The notes under the pieces: model-generated
Database searches by the model: none
Told to the model about the DNA's origin: nothing
The model's input: only the letters and a program-made list of their open reading frames with translations
DNA from: Cymodocea nodosa
Taxonomy: Eukaryota > Streptophyta > Magnoliopsida > Alismatales > Cymodoceaceae
Assembly (NCBI GenBank): GCA_036874045.1
Contig: CM072345.1
Span: 5,605,501-5,669,500, forward strand
Reading direction: 5' to 3'
DNA: 64,000 nucleotides
Position numbers and translations under genes: made by a program
Shown here: positions 9,290 through 21,539 of the stretch, one piece after another
How the letters are laid out: every line of letters begins with the position of its first letter
Position numbering within the stretch: position 1 is the first letter of the stretch

Positions 9290-12200
9290 AGTTTCAAACA
9301 CATTCAACTAAATAGATTGTGGACAATGGATGCTCAAAGTACATGACAGGTAAGAAAAGCTTTCTTGACTTAGTTAAAAACTTAAGTTCAAGATCTGTTA
9401 AGTTTGGAAATAATGAAAAGTGTAAAATAACTACAATAGGAAATATTACATCTGAAAATGGTATAATTGAGAATGTCTTGCATGTAAATGGTTTAAAATA
9501 AAATTTGTTAAGTGTAGGACAATTATGTGATAAAGGCTATACTATTTCTTTTAATGCTAAAAACTGCTACATTATTGATCCTGCCACAAATGAAACAAAA
9601 TTTACTGGTATTAGAAATTGCTCAATATATACATTAAACTTTCCATGTGAAAATTCTGCAAGCAATTCCTGTTTGGTAGCAACTGGTGAAGACGATTGGG
9701 TGTGGCATAGAAGACTTGGTCACATCAGTATGAAGAATATCAGAAAGCTATCCACGGGTGATCTTGTTAGGGGTCTGCCTAAACTCACTTTTAAGAAGGA
9801 TAGAGTGTGCAGTGAGTGTATGCTAAGGAAGCAGAAGAGAACTGCTATTCACAGCAAAAATGTTGTGTCCACCAAAAGGCCATTAGAACTACTACATCTA
9901 GATTTGTTTGGTCCTTCTCAAGTATCAAGTCTTGGGGGTCGAAAATATACCTTTGTTATTGTTGATGATTTCTCCAGATTAACTTGGGTAATATTTTTGA
10001 CACATAAAAATGAAACTTGCAATGAGTTCAGGAATTTCTGCATAAGAGTTCAGAATCAGAAGGAACTAACAGTGAAGAAAATTAGAAGTGATCATGGAGG
10101 TGAATTTGAAAACTATGATTTTGAAAACCTCTGCAATTCATTTGGAATTCTGCATGAATTCTCTTGTCCTAAAACTCCTACTCAAAATGGAGTTGTGGAA
10201 AGGAAAAATAGAACATTACAAGAAATGGCTAGAACTATGTTAAATGCCATGGATCTACCTAAATTTCTCTAGGCAGAAGCTATAGGAACAACTTGTCACA
10301 TTTCCAATAGAACTCACATTAGATCCACATTGAATAAGACACCCTTTGAAATTTGGTTCAATAAAACTCCAAATGTTGGCTATTTTAAGACATTTGGATG
10401 CAAATGTTTTGTCTTAAATACAGGAAATGCTAAAGACAAGTTTGATGCTAAGTTTGAACCTGCCATACTCGTTGGTTACTCCTCGAGAAGCAAAGCTTAT
10501 AGAGTATATTTTGCTAAAGATAGAAGAGTGGAGGAAAGTATAAATGTTCAGTTTGATGAAGATCTGATCTAGAATTTCAAAAAGTTGAAGATTAAATATG
10601 ACAGTGAAAATGAATACTTTGAAGATGATAACTGCAAGCAGAAACTCAAATCACAAGTGTCAAACCAGAATCTCCACAATAGATTTCAGAATCTTGATAG
10701 TTGGAAGTTTAGATCTGATCATCCCGAGGAACAAATTATTGGAAATATATCTAAAGGGGTACAAACTAGGAGCAAAGCACAAGATATCTGCAATTTTTGT
10801 GCATTTGTGTCAAAAATAGAGCCAAAATCAGTAGATGAAGCATGTAAGGATACCTATTGGACTATGGCTATGCAAGAAGAATTAAATCAGTTTCAAAAAA
10901 ATAATGTTTTGGAACTAGTAGAAAAACCTACAGGAAAATCCATCATTGGAACTAAATGGATTTTCAAAAATAAATTAGATGAAGAGGGTAATATTCTCAA
11001 AAATAAAGCTCGATTAGTTGCTCAAGGCTACAATCAGTAAGAAGGTATTGACTATGAAGAAACTTTTGCTCCCATAGCCAGAATTGAAGCTATCAGAATG
11101 TTGCTTGCTTTTGCAAGTAGTATGAAGATAAGATTGTTTCAAATGGATGTGAAAAGTGCCTTCTTAAATGGAGAAATTCAGGAAGAAGTGTTTGTCAAAC
11201 AACCTCCTAAATTTGAAGATGAATTTAAGCCAAATCATATCTTCATACTAAGAAAGGCTCTTTATGGTCTAAAACAGGCACTGTAAATGCTTTTATGTGT
11301 TATTAAAATAATGGCAAAAGCGCAAATTTTACATTTATAACCGCAAGCGCACGGTGTCCATTGTAATAAGCATGTGCAAGTATGGGTCGAATCCACAAGG
11401 AGTTTGTCTTAAATAATTTTATTAAAATGATTGTTTGATAAAACATCCACTCTATTAATTCTACAATTAAAACTCTAATTACATGCAATTAAGTTACAAT
11501 TTACAGAAATACAATAAAGATTTCAAAGGTAGCATAAAACTTGTTAATTCCTAGAGCTAATAGCTAGAAAACTCAAGAAAATCTTAAGTTCACGTTTCTG
11601 GAATCACAAAAATTAGTCCGAATTCTAACTCTTCTTCCTTCCAACCTGGACATTGAAAAATCCAGAGAAAATATTGGTTGGAAAGGTCATCGAGTTATCT
11701 TTAAAATGGCAGTAATTTCCAGGAATAATTCACTCTAGGTTGCTGCCAAAATCGGATATACAAACAGTGTACAAAACAATTCTGAAAACTTTCCAAAAAC
11801 ACATCGTTGGTGTAAAAATCATAACTCAATCAACTCTTCATGAAACACCACGAAATCACCGCGCCTTGAAAGATAACTCGTTTCTCTAATCAGGAAAATT
11901 TACAGGAAAACATTTTGGAATGCACAAAAGCAAGGCAACACGAAAGCGTTGAGCACAATTTCTGTTGCTCGACCAGTAAAACAGAGCAGATGCTACCTTC
12001 GAAAGAAAAATTGAAAAACTAAAGAAATGCATTCTAAAAAATTCCAACAACACTACATACGTATTGTACACTTAAATTACTTACAAAAAAACTATAACAC
12101 GACATATAACTCTGAGAAATCAAATCGTACAACATACAACAAAATGGAACATGCACTGGAATTTATAGCAAACAGGATATACACGCATTCACAAGGTTTA

Positions 12201-14549
12201 AGAGTTAGTTTTATGCACAACATTCACATATTCACATGAAGCAACTATATTCCATGAGATCTAATCTAAAACAACTATTTAAATTAAAGAAATAAAGATT
12301 TAACAAAGATCCTAAACATGCATACATTTATAAATTAAAAATACCTAAATACTCATACACATTTGATATGAAAATATGTTTACAAGTATGAGGATCTCTC
12401 CCTTCTCTTTTACCTTTAATTCATCCACTTCTCTTCAAGAATTTGATCCCTATTTGATGATGAACTACTTTGTCCGCTCCTCTACAAGGGTGTCACCACT
12501 TGCAAATCACGTCTAAAGGGGAACCGCCTATGTTTGCTTTGGAGAAAATGGGTTGGACGTCCTCAATCCACTTCCAAGATATACGGATTTGTTAGCTTTC
12601 CTCTCAATTTTGATGCTTCCTATTACCTCATCTTGAAGATCACGTCCCAAGCTATTCCAATGCTGCACATGTGCCTCCAATACCACCGATTTCACCCGTG
12701 GAGGTCCTTCCGTATGTCAGCTTGGAGTGGAGAGAAGGAGGTCTTCTAATATGAGGGGGAAGGCGCCTAAGCTCACCAATGTTGGAGGAAAACTCTTCCA
12801 AAATCTTGGGTGGAAGAGGATGGACGAAAATTGGAGTTGGAGTTCTTGCCCTTGCGTGGAGGAGAAAGAGGAGATCATCTTTCCTTTGGCCAACCATCGG
12901 CCAACCATCCTCTTTTTCTTTCCATTGTCATCCATCTATGGAAATATTTCAAACACCTTCCAATTTGTGGCATCTAATTTAGGCAAGCTTTAATCATTGA
13001 TTGATTGATTGGTGGATTGATTTGGAGTTTGAATTGGACGACCATGAGTTGCTGATTTCCCATGATTTAATCCAAGGATCCACGTCCTCACCTATAACAA
13101 CTCAAAAGATAACATTAAATGCATATGCACATTACACATAAATTGCTACACAATTATAAAGCAAAAATGAAATGTGCATAATATATTGCTTGCTCAATTG
13201 AGGATTATTTGATTTCATATCTTAATGATAATTCTTTTAATATATGCATGAAATCAATATATAAATTACTTATATCTACACATGGGCTAATTGACTAGGT
13301 GTTAATTTAATAAAGGATAAATTTGTGCATTATTGACTATTTAACCAATAAAACATGCATAGTTCCAAAATATGATTTTCATGTAATCTTTCATAAGAAC
13401 ATATATAATGATGACTTATAATCCTTAATATGCATGAATTAACATATATAAAATGCACAAATTGATACTTTACAGGCACCTAGAGCATGGTATGAGAAAT
13501 TGAAAAAGTTTTTAACTAGAAACAATTTTTCTATAAGCAAAGTGGACAGCACTTTATTTATCAAAACTTTTGATGTGCATATGTTGATTGTACAGATATA
13601 TGTTGATGATATAGTCTTTGGAGCCACTTCAGAAGATCTTTGTCATGAATTTCAGAATTTGATGAAAAATAAATTCGAAATGAGCATGATGGGAGAATTG
13701 AAGTTTTTCTTGGGATTACAGATTCATCAAGTGCATAATGGTATCTTTGTCAACCAAGAAAAATACTGCAAAGAAATGTTGAAGAAATTTGGTTATGAAA
13801 ACATCAAATCCGCAAATACTCTAATGAGTTCAAGCATTAAAATAGAAATGGATGATTCAAGTGTTGTAGTGGATCAAAGGCAATATAGAGGTATGATTAG
13901 ATCCCTGTTATATTTTTCAGCTAGCAAGCCAAATATTATGTTCAGTGTATGCTTATGTGCTAGATTTCAAGCATCACCAAAGGAATCACATTTGAAATCA
14001 GTCAAAAGGATTTTCAGATATCTACAATGAACAAAAGATTTTGGATTATTCTACTTAGTTGACAATAGTTTGATTTTAACAAGCTATAGTGATGCAGATT
14101 ATGTAGGTAGTAGATCTGATAGAAAAAGCACCAGTGGTACTTGCCAATTACTTGGATGTTCTTTAATCTCATAGTTCAGTAGGAAACAAAATTGTATAGC
14201 TTTATCTACTACTGAAGTTGAGTATATTGCAGCTTGATTGTGCTGTGCACAAATCCTTTGGATGCAGCAAACTCTAGCAGATTATGGACTGAAAATTCAG
14301 AATTCAATCATATTTTGTGATAACAGCAGTGCAATTAGTCTATCTAAGAATACAGTACTTCATTCCAGAGCCAAGCATATCGAGATCAGACATCATTTTC
14401 TGAGAAATCATGTGGAAAAAGGGAACATTTCACTTAAGTTTGTACCAACAGAAAATCAACTTGTAGATATTTTCACCAAACCTTTAAATGAATCAACTTT
14501 TAATCATATTAGACGAAATCTAGGAATATGTTCTTTACAAGATATTTAA
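9290..14549 (+). pseudogene. pol remnant of A1 (protease, integrase, RT, RNase H)
   Basis: Domains in Copia order: protease motif near 9316-9350 (DNGCSKYMTG), integrase start WHRRLGH (about 9703-9723), CSECML zinc pair, catalytic integrase core with IVDDFSRLTWV and PTQNGVVERKNRT, then reverse transcriptase (FQMDVKSAFLNG near 11137; YVDDIVFG near 13599) and RNase H ending near 14549 (ADYG...TKPLNES). The RT region is split by the solo Gypsy LTR at 11282-13474. Closely similar to A2. Fossil with about ten breaks. Confidence 0.92.
11282..13474 (-). repeat. Solo Gypsy LTR (G-related) inside A1
   Basis: Ends are TGTAAA...TTTACA and it is flanked by a perfect GGCAC duplication (11277-11281, 13475-13479), restoring a continuous RT region on either side. 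2,193 bp with no coding domain. Near its left end it shares with the G1 and G2 LTRs the line CGCAAGCGCACGGTGTCC, ...CAAGTATGGGTCGAATCCAC, a conserved block in this type of Gypsy LTR, in the same orientation, which is why I place it on the minus strand. It is a related but different family. A solo LTR implies loss of the interior by LTR recombination. Confidence 0.85.
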
Positions 14550-14649
14550 ATATTTTTCTTTCATCAAGCTCACCATATGGGAGCTTGTTTTTTGCTAACC
14601 AACTCGTGTAGGATACAGTCAAAATCAGTTTTACAGTCCTCACCTTTTT

Positions 14650-14925
14650 ATATAATGACAAAAAGGGGGAGAAGAATTTGGAAATTTGTCAAGTATATGG
14701 TCACTTACAGTATTTCCAGCAAGAATTGAAAGAGAAAAACTCAGCACACAGATAGGGGGAGAAGTCTGCTCAAAGTCAGGGGGAGGAATCTCTCCTCGTC
14801 AGTATAGTTTTGATAAATTCCTGTTTTATGTTTCTCTGTGTGACTAAATGTATAGAAATACACTAGGGAGTGAAATACATGTAAATAATTGTAAAAGTTT
14901 TTGTCATTATCAAAAAGGGGGAGAT
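14650..14925 (+). promoter_or_regulatory. Multiplied polypurine signals upstream of the A1 3' LTR
   Basis: Four related purine tracts occur in this 3' untranslated stretch: AAAAAGGGGGAGAAG (about 14663), ATAGGGGGAGAAG (about 14753), CAGGGGGAGG (about 14778), and the tract adjacent to the LTR, AAAAAGGGGGAGA (14912-14924). The same pattern recurs in A2 at 60614-60884. Repetition of the polypurine tract upstream of the 3' LTR is a described feature of Sireviruses; the last copy is the expected plus-strand primer. Confidence 0.85.
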
Positions 14926-16824
14926 TGTTAGAACCCGAGTATTTTGATAATGCAAAACCTATGCGAGGAAACATATTGTATTTCATAGTTAAGTCTATAC
15001 TGCATTAGATCAGAAGGTTGTTAGAACAAATTCCAAGCACATGAACAGATCGAGAAGGTTCTAGATGATAATACTTTCAAGATACAGCAAAATCGGACAG
15101 TTACAGGTTCAAGTATCTGAAGAGTAAAAAGCAGCAAGACTATCGGGCAGTTAGAAGGATAACTATCTGAATTTTACAAAGCCTTCGGAGAGTTATTTAA
15201 TCAGACAGTTAAGGAGATTGAATGATTGGATAGTTAAGGAGTTAACTATCTAGAAGCTTAAAGGACTTTCCGGAGAGTTACAGGTATAACTATCTAAAAG
15301 TTAAGTCATTCAATAAACCACGTGCAGAAATACAGAACGGAAGCTTGAAGGACTTGTTGGAGAGTTAGATAACTATCTGAGTTTTCTTTTCAGAGAGTTA
15401 GATAACTATTCAAGTTTTTTGGTAAGTTACAGGCATAACTTTCCAGAACTTAAGTCATTTTATTACACACGTGCAAAATGGAGAAGCCGATAGTTGAAAG
15501 CTTAAAAGGGAAAATTGGAGAGTTAGATAACTATCCGAAATTTCAAAGACTTTCGGTAAGTTACAGTTTAACTATCCAAAACTTAAGTCAGTGAATTTCC
15601 CACGTGTAGAATTCCAGATAGATGCTCAAATGGGTTTTCGGAGAGTTAGAAAGATAACTATCCGAAATTTCAAAAGAATTTCAGTGAGTTACAGTTTAAC
15701 CATTCGAAACTTAAGTCATTGAATTTACCACGTGTAGAATTCCAAAGAGTGGCTCAAATAAGTTTTCGGAGAGTTAGAAAAATAACTATCCGAAATCCTA
15801 AAGCATTTCGGTGAGTTACAGGGATAACCTTCCGAAACTTAAGTCAGCCCTTTTTGCACGTGCTAAATTAAAGAAATCGAAAAGTTGACAGAGTCAAACT
15901 ATCTGACAAGTATATAACTATTCGGTGAGTTACAAGGATAACCTTCCGAAACTTAAGTCAGCCCTTTTTGCACGTGCTAAATTAAAGAAATAGAAAAGTT
16001 GACAGAGTCAAACTATCCGACAAGTATATAACTATTCGGTGAGTTACAGTTATAAGTATCCGATTAAATGACAGCTCACATTTAAATATTCTGGAATCCT
16101 ACTTGGCAGTAAAGGTTAAGTGATCTTTCGGTGAGTTACAGATACTCTTCGGAGAGTTGCATAGCTAACTATCCGAAAGAACAGGAAAATCGGTAAGATA
16201 TCTTGAAATGATTTTCTAAACGGTCACTTGCCGTATTGGGACTTGAGGCTAATTAAGTACAGTAGAATACACCCGTTGAAGGAAAATATGATCGTTGTAC
16301 ATATCAGGTATATATACAAATACAGACTACGGAGATAGGTGAGCTACACTCCAAATTCCAATCACATTCAAGTCTGCAAACAGTGAAGAATATTTAGAAG
16401 ATCTACTGCAGAAAAAGCTCTTGCGCCAAAACTCTAATTGAAGGTTTAAAGTTGTTGGTTTGTGGCTTTAACTTAAAAGCTACATACAGTGTTGGTTTGA
16501 ATTTCGACCTAAAAACTCTAGAGGTTGGTTTACTGAAGTTTCGACCTAAAAACTTCTGTGTAGTTGGTTCTTGCTTTGACCTGAAAGCAAGTTTGTAAGT
16601 GTTGAAACACTTAGTGAAGCCCAAGTGAATCTTAGGGGTGGACTAGCCAAATTGGTGAACCACCTAAAAAATTTGCTGTGTGTTTCTTATCTCTGTTGAT
16701 TTGCATTCTATTAGTTTCATCTCATTACATTTCTGTTGAATCATTCGATTCAACATTAAAAGAATTTTAAAAATACACACATTCACCATTCACCCCCCCT
16801 CTAGTGAGCCTATCGATCCTAACA
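14926..16824 (+). repeat. 3' LTR of A1
   Basis: 1,899 bp, 114 bases longer than the 5' LTR. The excess is accounted for by a direct duplication at 15822-16049. Otherwise it aligns end to end with the 5' LTR at about 96% in the first 260 bases. Followed by the TTGTT duplication and then by the continuation of the G1 LTR. Confidence 0.95.
15822..16049 (+). repeat. 114-bp direct duplication in the A1 3' LTR
   Basis: The block starting GGATAACCTTCCGAAACTTA at 15822 recurs at 15936. Each copy contains a GCACGTGC site and a TTCGGTGAGTTA word. The 5' LTR has a single copy. The copies differ by a few bases. Confidence 0.9.
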
Positions 16825-16829
16825 TTGTT

Positions 16830-18824
16830 AACTTCTGTTTGTAACTTAGTTAATTTGTCTTTATGCTTATCAATAATTCCTTTTTAGAAGTCAACAAACA
16901 ATCTTTCACACAAATTAGATATTAATTCCAATTTGTATTTTAACTACAAGTGCATAGTGTATATTGTATTTGTGTGCAACTATAGGTTGATCCCATAGAG
17001 AATTAAGCAAGAATTGTGTACTGTTCCGTTTTTAATAATGGAATTTATATATTCAGTAAGCACTCCATTGAGTTATAGCTAACTCAATGAACTAATCTCG
17101 TGGAATTGAATTAACTCAACGAAGCTATCTATCCAGTTTAATACTGCTATTTATAGAGGAATTCGGCCAACCATTGGGCGGTTCCACAGATTGTAAATGA
17201 CATCAATTAAGCTCTTTAATGCTAATTAATATTAGATTTATCATTCAGCAACACTAACATTCAGATATTTCAAACAATAACCATTAAAATCTTTAAGTAT
17301 TAGGAACGATTCAATTTTAGTAAACTATAAAACTATTTTCTATTTTCTAAATTAAACAAACATGAAACATTCACAACACTAATAATGATAACATTAATCA
17401 TGATACAAAACAACACTCAAATACTAACTATAAACATAGATAAGTTGTTATTGGTATTTTTGTTTTGATATGATCATGAAAATGGGCGAAAGGTGAAATG
17501 TAAAAGTAATATCTATCGATAGTAAAAGCTTCCGTCACTACATGCGACGCGATTACACTACTGAAAATTTAACCACTTACAATTTTGTCTCCTCTCCACA
17601 TAGAATCACGAGTCTAGAATTGCAAGTTGATCTCCTCTTCAGCATACTGGCATCAACCCGAAACCAAGGCTAGAAGCTTTACAATCTCTCTAGATATCAG
17701 TCGGTGTTTGGTGAAAATGACTTCCCTTCTCGCGACACGGTCACTCCTTACAGTGGTTGTCAAGCATTATGTTTGGCTCAGAATCGACTCGACATCAGGA
17801 AAGTATTCTCACAGACCTCTGTTGGTTGGTGATTATGGTCATGGTGGTGATGGTAGTGTGGAACTTCAGGGAACTTCTGTCGCTACCTGCAGTTAGCGCA
17901 ATCCTCCTCCTCTACATACACACTAGCCACACTCTTCTTCTTTTTTCTCCTTTTCTTTTATATTTCTTAGTAGTAACTGCTTCTGCTTTGATGATCGTTT
18001 GGATTTCCTTCATTCATATTAATGATGGTGATTTCTTCTTCCTTCCACGAGCAATTTCCTGTGTGATATGTGCAATCGTGGTTTTCCTTCGAATGTCCTG
18101 TTTCTAGAACTGCTACAGTGGCATATTAGAAAATAAATGGTCCGTGGAGTTATAGATAACTCAATGGACTTACTTCGTTGATTTAACTATAAAACACGTG
18201 CACTAAAGAAATAAGCTGCTAACCTAACGCGTTACCTTAGTGTGTATTCATGTAACTCAACGCGTACAATTATGCTAACTTAACGAGTTATACATGTGCA
18301 TCTCACGTGATATACTAAAGCATTTAAATTCAACACATGCATAATTCTAACTTAACAAGTTCAAATATTTTGGATACTTACGAACCTAACTATCCGATGC
18401 TTAGATGCATTTCAGATAATTAACAGATAACTTACCGAAAATCCACTTAAGTCATGCATTGTAGTTTCAACATGTGTAATCCAAGAAATAATAAAATATT
18501 CTTTAAGCATTTAAAACATAACTATCTGGTACATTAAACATAACTCTTTAAAATAACAGAAAATTTGGACACTAAAGAGTTTCACAACCTGCAATTTACC
18601 GACAGTTCATAAATGTACTAAATTAACGCTAATTTCCTGGAATTATGTAGATTCTTTCATTAAAGCATATAACAGTGCAATTATAACATAATGGCTTAAT
18701 TTTCATATGATAAGCTAAAAATTACAATTATAACATAATGGTTTAATTTTCATATGATAAGCTAAAAATTATGTAATTAACCATCATTTAATCATTAACA
18801 TTATGCACTTTTTTATTCTAAACA
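16830..18824 (-). repeat. G1 left (3') LTR, main part
   Basis: Continues the piece at 5827-5903 and matches the right LTR 37646-41038. It holds paired words (about 17065-17130 and 18139-18180), a poly-T-rich centre, and a U3 block (about 18180-18370) that aligns to the solo LTR of Copia element B. It ends ...TCTAAACA and is directly followed by the polypurine tract, showing it is the 3' LTR of a minus-strand element. Confidence 0.9.
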
Positions 18825-18837
18825 CTTCCCCCATACT
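18825..18837 (-). promoter_or_regulatory. Polypurine tract of G1
   Basis: On the minus strand AGTATGGGGGAAG directly precedes the LTR start TGTTTAGAAT. This is the typical Athila-type polypurine tract (AAGTATGGGGGA-like). Confidence 0.85.
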
Positions 18838-20041
18838 TAAATTTTGCTAGTTCCTTAGCAAACTAAGATCTAACTAATTAGTCTTTCTAAAGTGCTAGAT
18901 TTAATTCTTCATTTCATTCTTCTTCAGAATAATAAATTAGATTACTATATAGATATTTTGTATGCTTCAGTAATCTATTTTAACTTTGTTTTCTCCTCTT
19001 CAACCTACAAATAAATTTAGAATATATGTAAATTACATACAAAATATATGATTAAGATAAGTAGAATAAAGAATTGTATCTCAAATAAACAACTTCAAAA
19101 GTCTATTCTAGATTCATACTTTAGCAATTTTAGATAACAGAACATATACTCAATTCAGAAGATATCTGTATTTCAAAAAACACTTATGTCTTTTCAAAAC
19201 AGTATATGCATATTTGTACTTTAAAAGTTAATTTGACAAGCTTGAATCATACAAGAGCTTTCTAGTGTACCCATGTATCGAGCTTTCAGTCAACAATCCC
19301 AGATTTGATCAAGATCTTAGGTTGCCAGATTTAAAGAGTCCTTTTTCAGGTCAACAATCCTTACATACGTATCTGCTCAAGTACAAAAGGCTCGTGATCA
19401 AACAAGTCAATAAACTCTCAAAAATTCTCTTTTTTTCCTCTTTTTTTTTTTCTTTTCAACACAGTATATGTATGTATTTCATTAATACAGATGCAATGAA
19501 ACACAAATCTCGTATATTCCTACTCTTATTATTTACTGAAAATATGAATCCATATCAATAAGCTCATACTTTTTCTATAGTTTAATAAGATCTACACATA
19601 AATCATTCTACAAGTTTAATTAATCAAATTAAATGTATCATTGATCATATGTATTTCTTTTAATCCAAAAATCAGCATTTCAGCTCTTTCAGGATTTCAG
19701 ATAATTTACTCAGTTTCAGTTAAACATTCTGATTTCTTTCTTCTTCTTTTTTTTTTCTTTTTTTTATAAAATTGTGAAACTGTTAAACTCATAAATTTCA
19801 GCAAAAATATAAGATACTATATCTAGATTTGTATGAGTAGTAAAATTTGTAGCATCTTATATAAGATTATAAATATAACATTTCAGTAGTTACAGTTCTT
19901 TAAAAATTTTGCAATTTCAATTATCGGATAGTTATAGCAACTTCATCAAAATTTTTCAATTTCTAATTGAAATAGAATTGATAGCAAGAAGAATTATGCC
20001 AAAAAAGTTTGCTTGGACTGACACGTTTATTCCATTTGTTA
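18838..20041 (-). other. Non-coding 3' region of G1
   Basis: About 1.2 kb of AT-rich sequence between the F-box gene and the polypurine tract. It has T-rich runs near 19429-19455 and 19741-19765. I see no protein similarity, no paired-word array and no other repeat family in it. It is likely the 3' untranslated part of the element. Confidence 0.6.
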
Positions 20042-21123
20042 CTACTTTTCAATCATGTTATTAAAGTGTGATTCTGTTTCAATGCAGTCTATTTTCCTTT
20101 TTAATTTGTAAACTTGCAATATGTTATCAATACTAAATATAAGTATATTTCCATTAATGAAATGAAATGCAGAAAGAGATCCTCTTTTGTTCCAAGATAT
20201 TATAGCTATTTCTATTTCTACATCTATTTCAATATATTCCTCTTCCCACTTCCATTCATTTAGGTCTTTTATAATCCATATTTGAAATTTCTTCAATTCA
20301 TCCCACCATCTTATCAAATATAAAGTAGGATCATCATATTCATTATATCACATTCCTAATTGAATTTTATCATATTCTGTAGATGGTGGTTTAGCTATAT
20401 CACTTGGTATAGGTAATATTTCTATAAAATCATCATAATTGTCTATGCTTACTATGTATAAATCAGATCTAAATGCAATTGATATATCTGTGACTAGATA
20501 TATATATATCCATCAAGTATGACATGCATGTTGTTAATTAATGCTTTCTGTCCTAGATATATCATAATATTTTCAGTCCAAGATCTATTCAGAAAATTAT
20601 ACACACTTAAGCATAAATCTTCATCCTAGTTTCCAGTTGGTCTCCAATAATATAATTTTTTAGGAATGGTCAAAAAATTTTCAGAAAAGATTAAAGATGA
20701 CCCACAATTTTCAAATGGTACTTCATATCTGTTAAATCTTCCTATATTCCATTCTTCTCTTGTGATAGGATTTCTAATCAAAATATTAGGTAACATAATT
20801 GCATACCTTGGTTTGGTTTTGTATATAATTAATCCTTCATCCATCCCCATAATATGATCTATTCCTTCTAATGTATTGGGTGGAATTCCAATAGTTTCGT
20901 CCATATTCAGATATTCATAGCTGATTGAACTACGATTAAATAACTTCCATAAAAATCCATCTCTAATCTTAGTCATCTTTGCAGCTTGTAGTTTATGAAA
21001 ATATTTTTCTCTGACATAGTCTTTGATTTCCTTTGACACACAACACAATTTGCATAGATCTTTAGCTAACAGGTTACTCAATATTTCCCTTAGTGCATCC
21101 AATGGTAATTTCATCAATTCCAT
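20042..21123 (-). pseudogene. F-box gene carried within G1
   Basis: The N-terminus is a clear F-box: LPLDALREILSNLLAKDLCK then LCCVSKEIKDYVREKYF (residues ~5-42), matching the family pattern LP.DL..EIL..LP.KDL...CVSK. About 70 residues on, GLIIYKT and ILIRNPITREEWNIG fit the start of an F-box-associated repeat domain (typical LWNPxTRE). A downstream piece (20042-20317, WIIKDLNEWKWEEEYIE) fits the later part of the same domain. F-box proteins are substrate receptors of SCF ubiquitin ligases. The gene lies in the element's own orientation between gag and the polypurine tract, with a paired-word array just upstream. As it stands it is broken, with a few breaks. The substrate is unknown. Capture from the host is inferred. 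Confidence 0.8.
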
Positions 21124-21185
21124 CTGTTGTGATTCTGTATGACATAAACAAAAATTAACAGAGACAAAATCAACATAGCTACTTC

Positions 21186-21252
21186 ATACCCTCATGGAGT
21201 TAGGTCATAACTCAACGGATTAAGTTTGTTGAGTTAAGTAATAACTCTACGA
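21186..21252. promoter_or_regulatory. Paired-word array upstream of the F-box gene
   Basis: Contains CATGGAGTTA, TAACTCAACGGA, TTTGTTGAGTTA and TAACTCTACGA within 65 bases, about 65-130 bases upstream of the F-box start. These are the same words as in the G1 and G2 LTRs. Confidence 0.65.
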
Positions 21253-21539
21253 TACTACTAACTATAATTAAACTTATATTTTTTTATATTTTTCTACTTA
21301 CTATATTATACATAGTTACTTCAGTTATGATGTTTCATTCGGTTACCCTCCTAGAGAAGGTATCAATTTCATTAACAGTTCTACTAATAGGGTTAGGTAC
21401 TGCTTACATTGGCAATTCTCCAGTAGGTCTAACTTCTATTGATTCTTTCTGTCTAGGGGGTATATTTCTATTTATATTTTGATTTTGAATTGCAGCATTT
21501 CCAAATACAAAATCTAGACGATTGTTTAATTGTTGAATT

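Larger units (their letters stand above)
5904..16824 (+). mobile_element. A1, full-length Sirevirus-like Copia element (family A)
   Basis: Has two LTRs with TGTTAGA...CTAACA ends, an initiator-Met primer site, gag, pol in Copia order (protease, integrase, reverse transcriptase, RNase H), a multiplied polypurine signal and a perfect TTGTT target duplication (5899-5903, 16825-16829). The empty site is preserved in the right LTR of G1 near 37640. The multiplied polypurine tract and the palindrome-rich LTR are known hallmarks of Sireviruses. It is interrupted by a solo Gypsy LTR. Sampled LTR divergence is about 4%, mainly transitions. Broken, with more than ten breaks. Confidence 0.93.

Noticed and set aside
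12527-12993. Several overlapping open frames of 60-90 codons on both strands within the solo Gypsy LTR
   Set aside because: They lie in a G/C-richer part of an LTR with defined ends and target duplication, overlap each other on both strands and show no domain.
17627-18107. Open frames rich in Ser/Leu/Phe in the G1 LTR, repeated at 32788 and 38649
   Set aside because: Same position in each LTR of the family, with differing frames; it is LTR sequence and not a gene.
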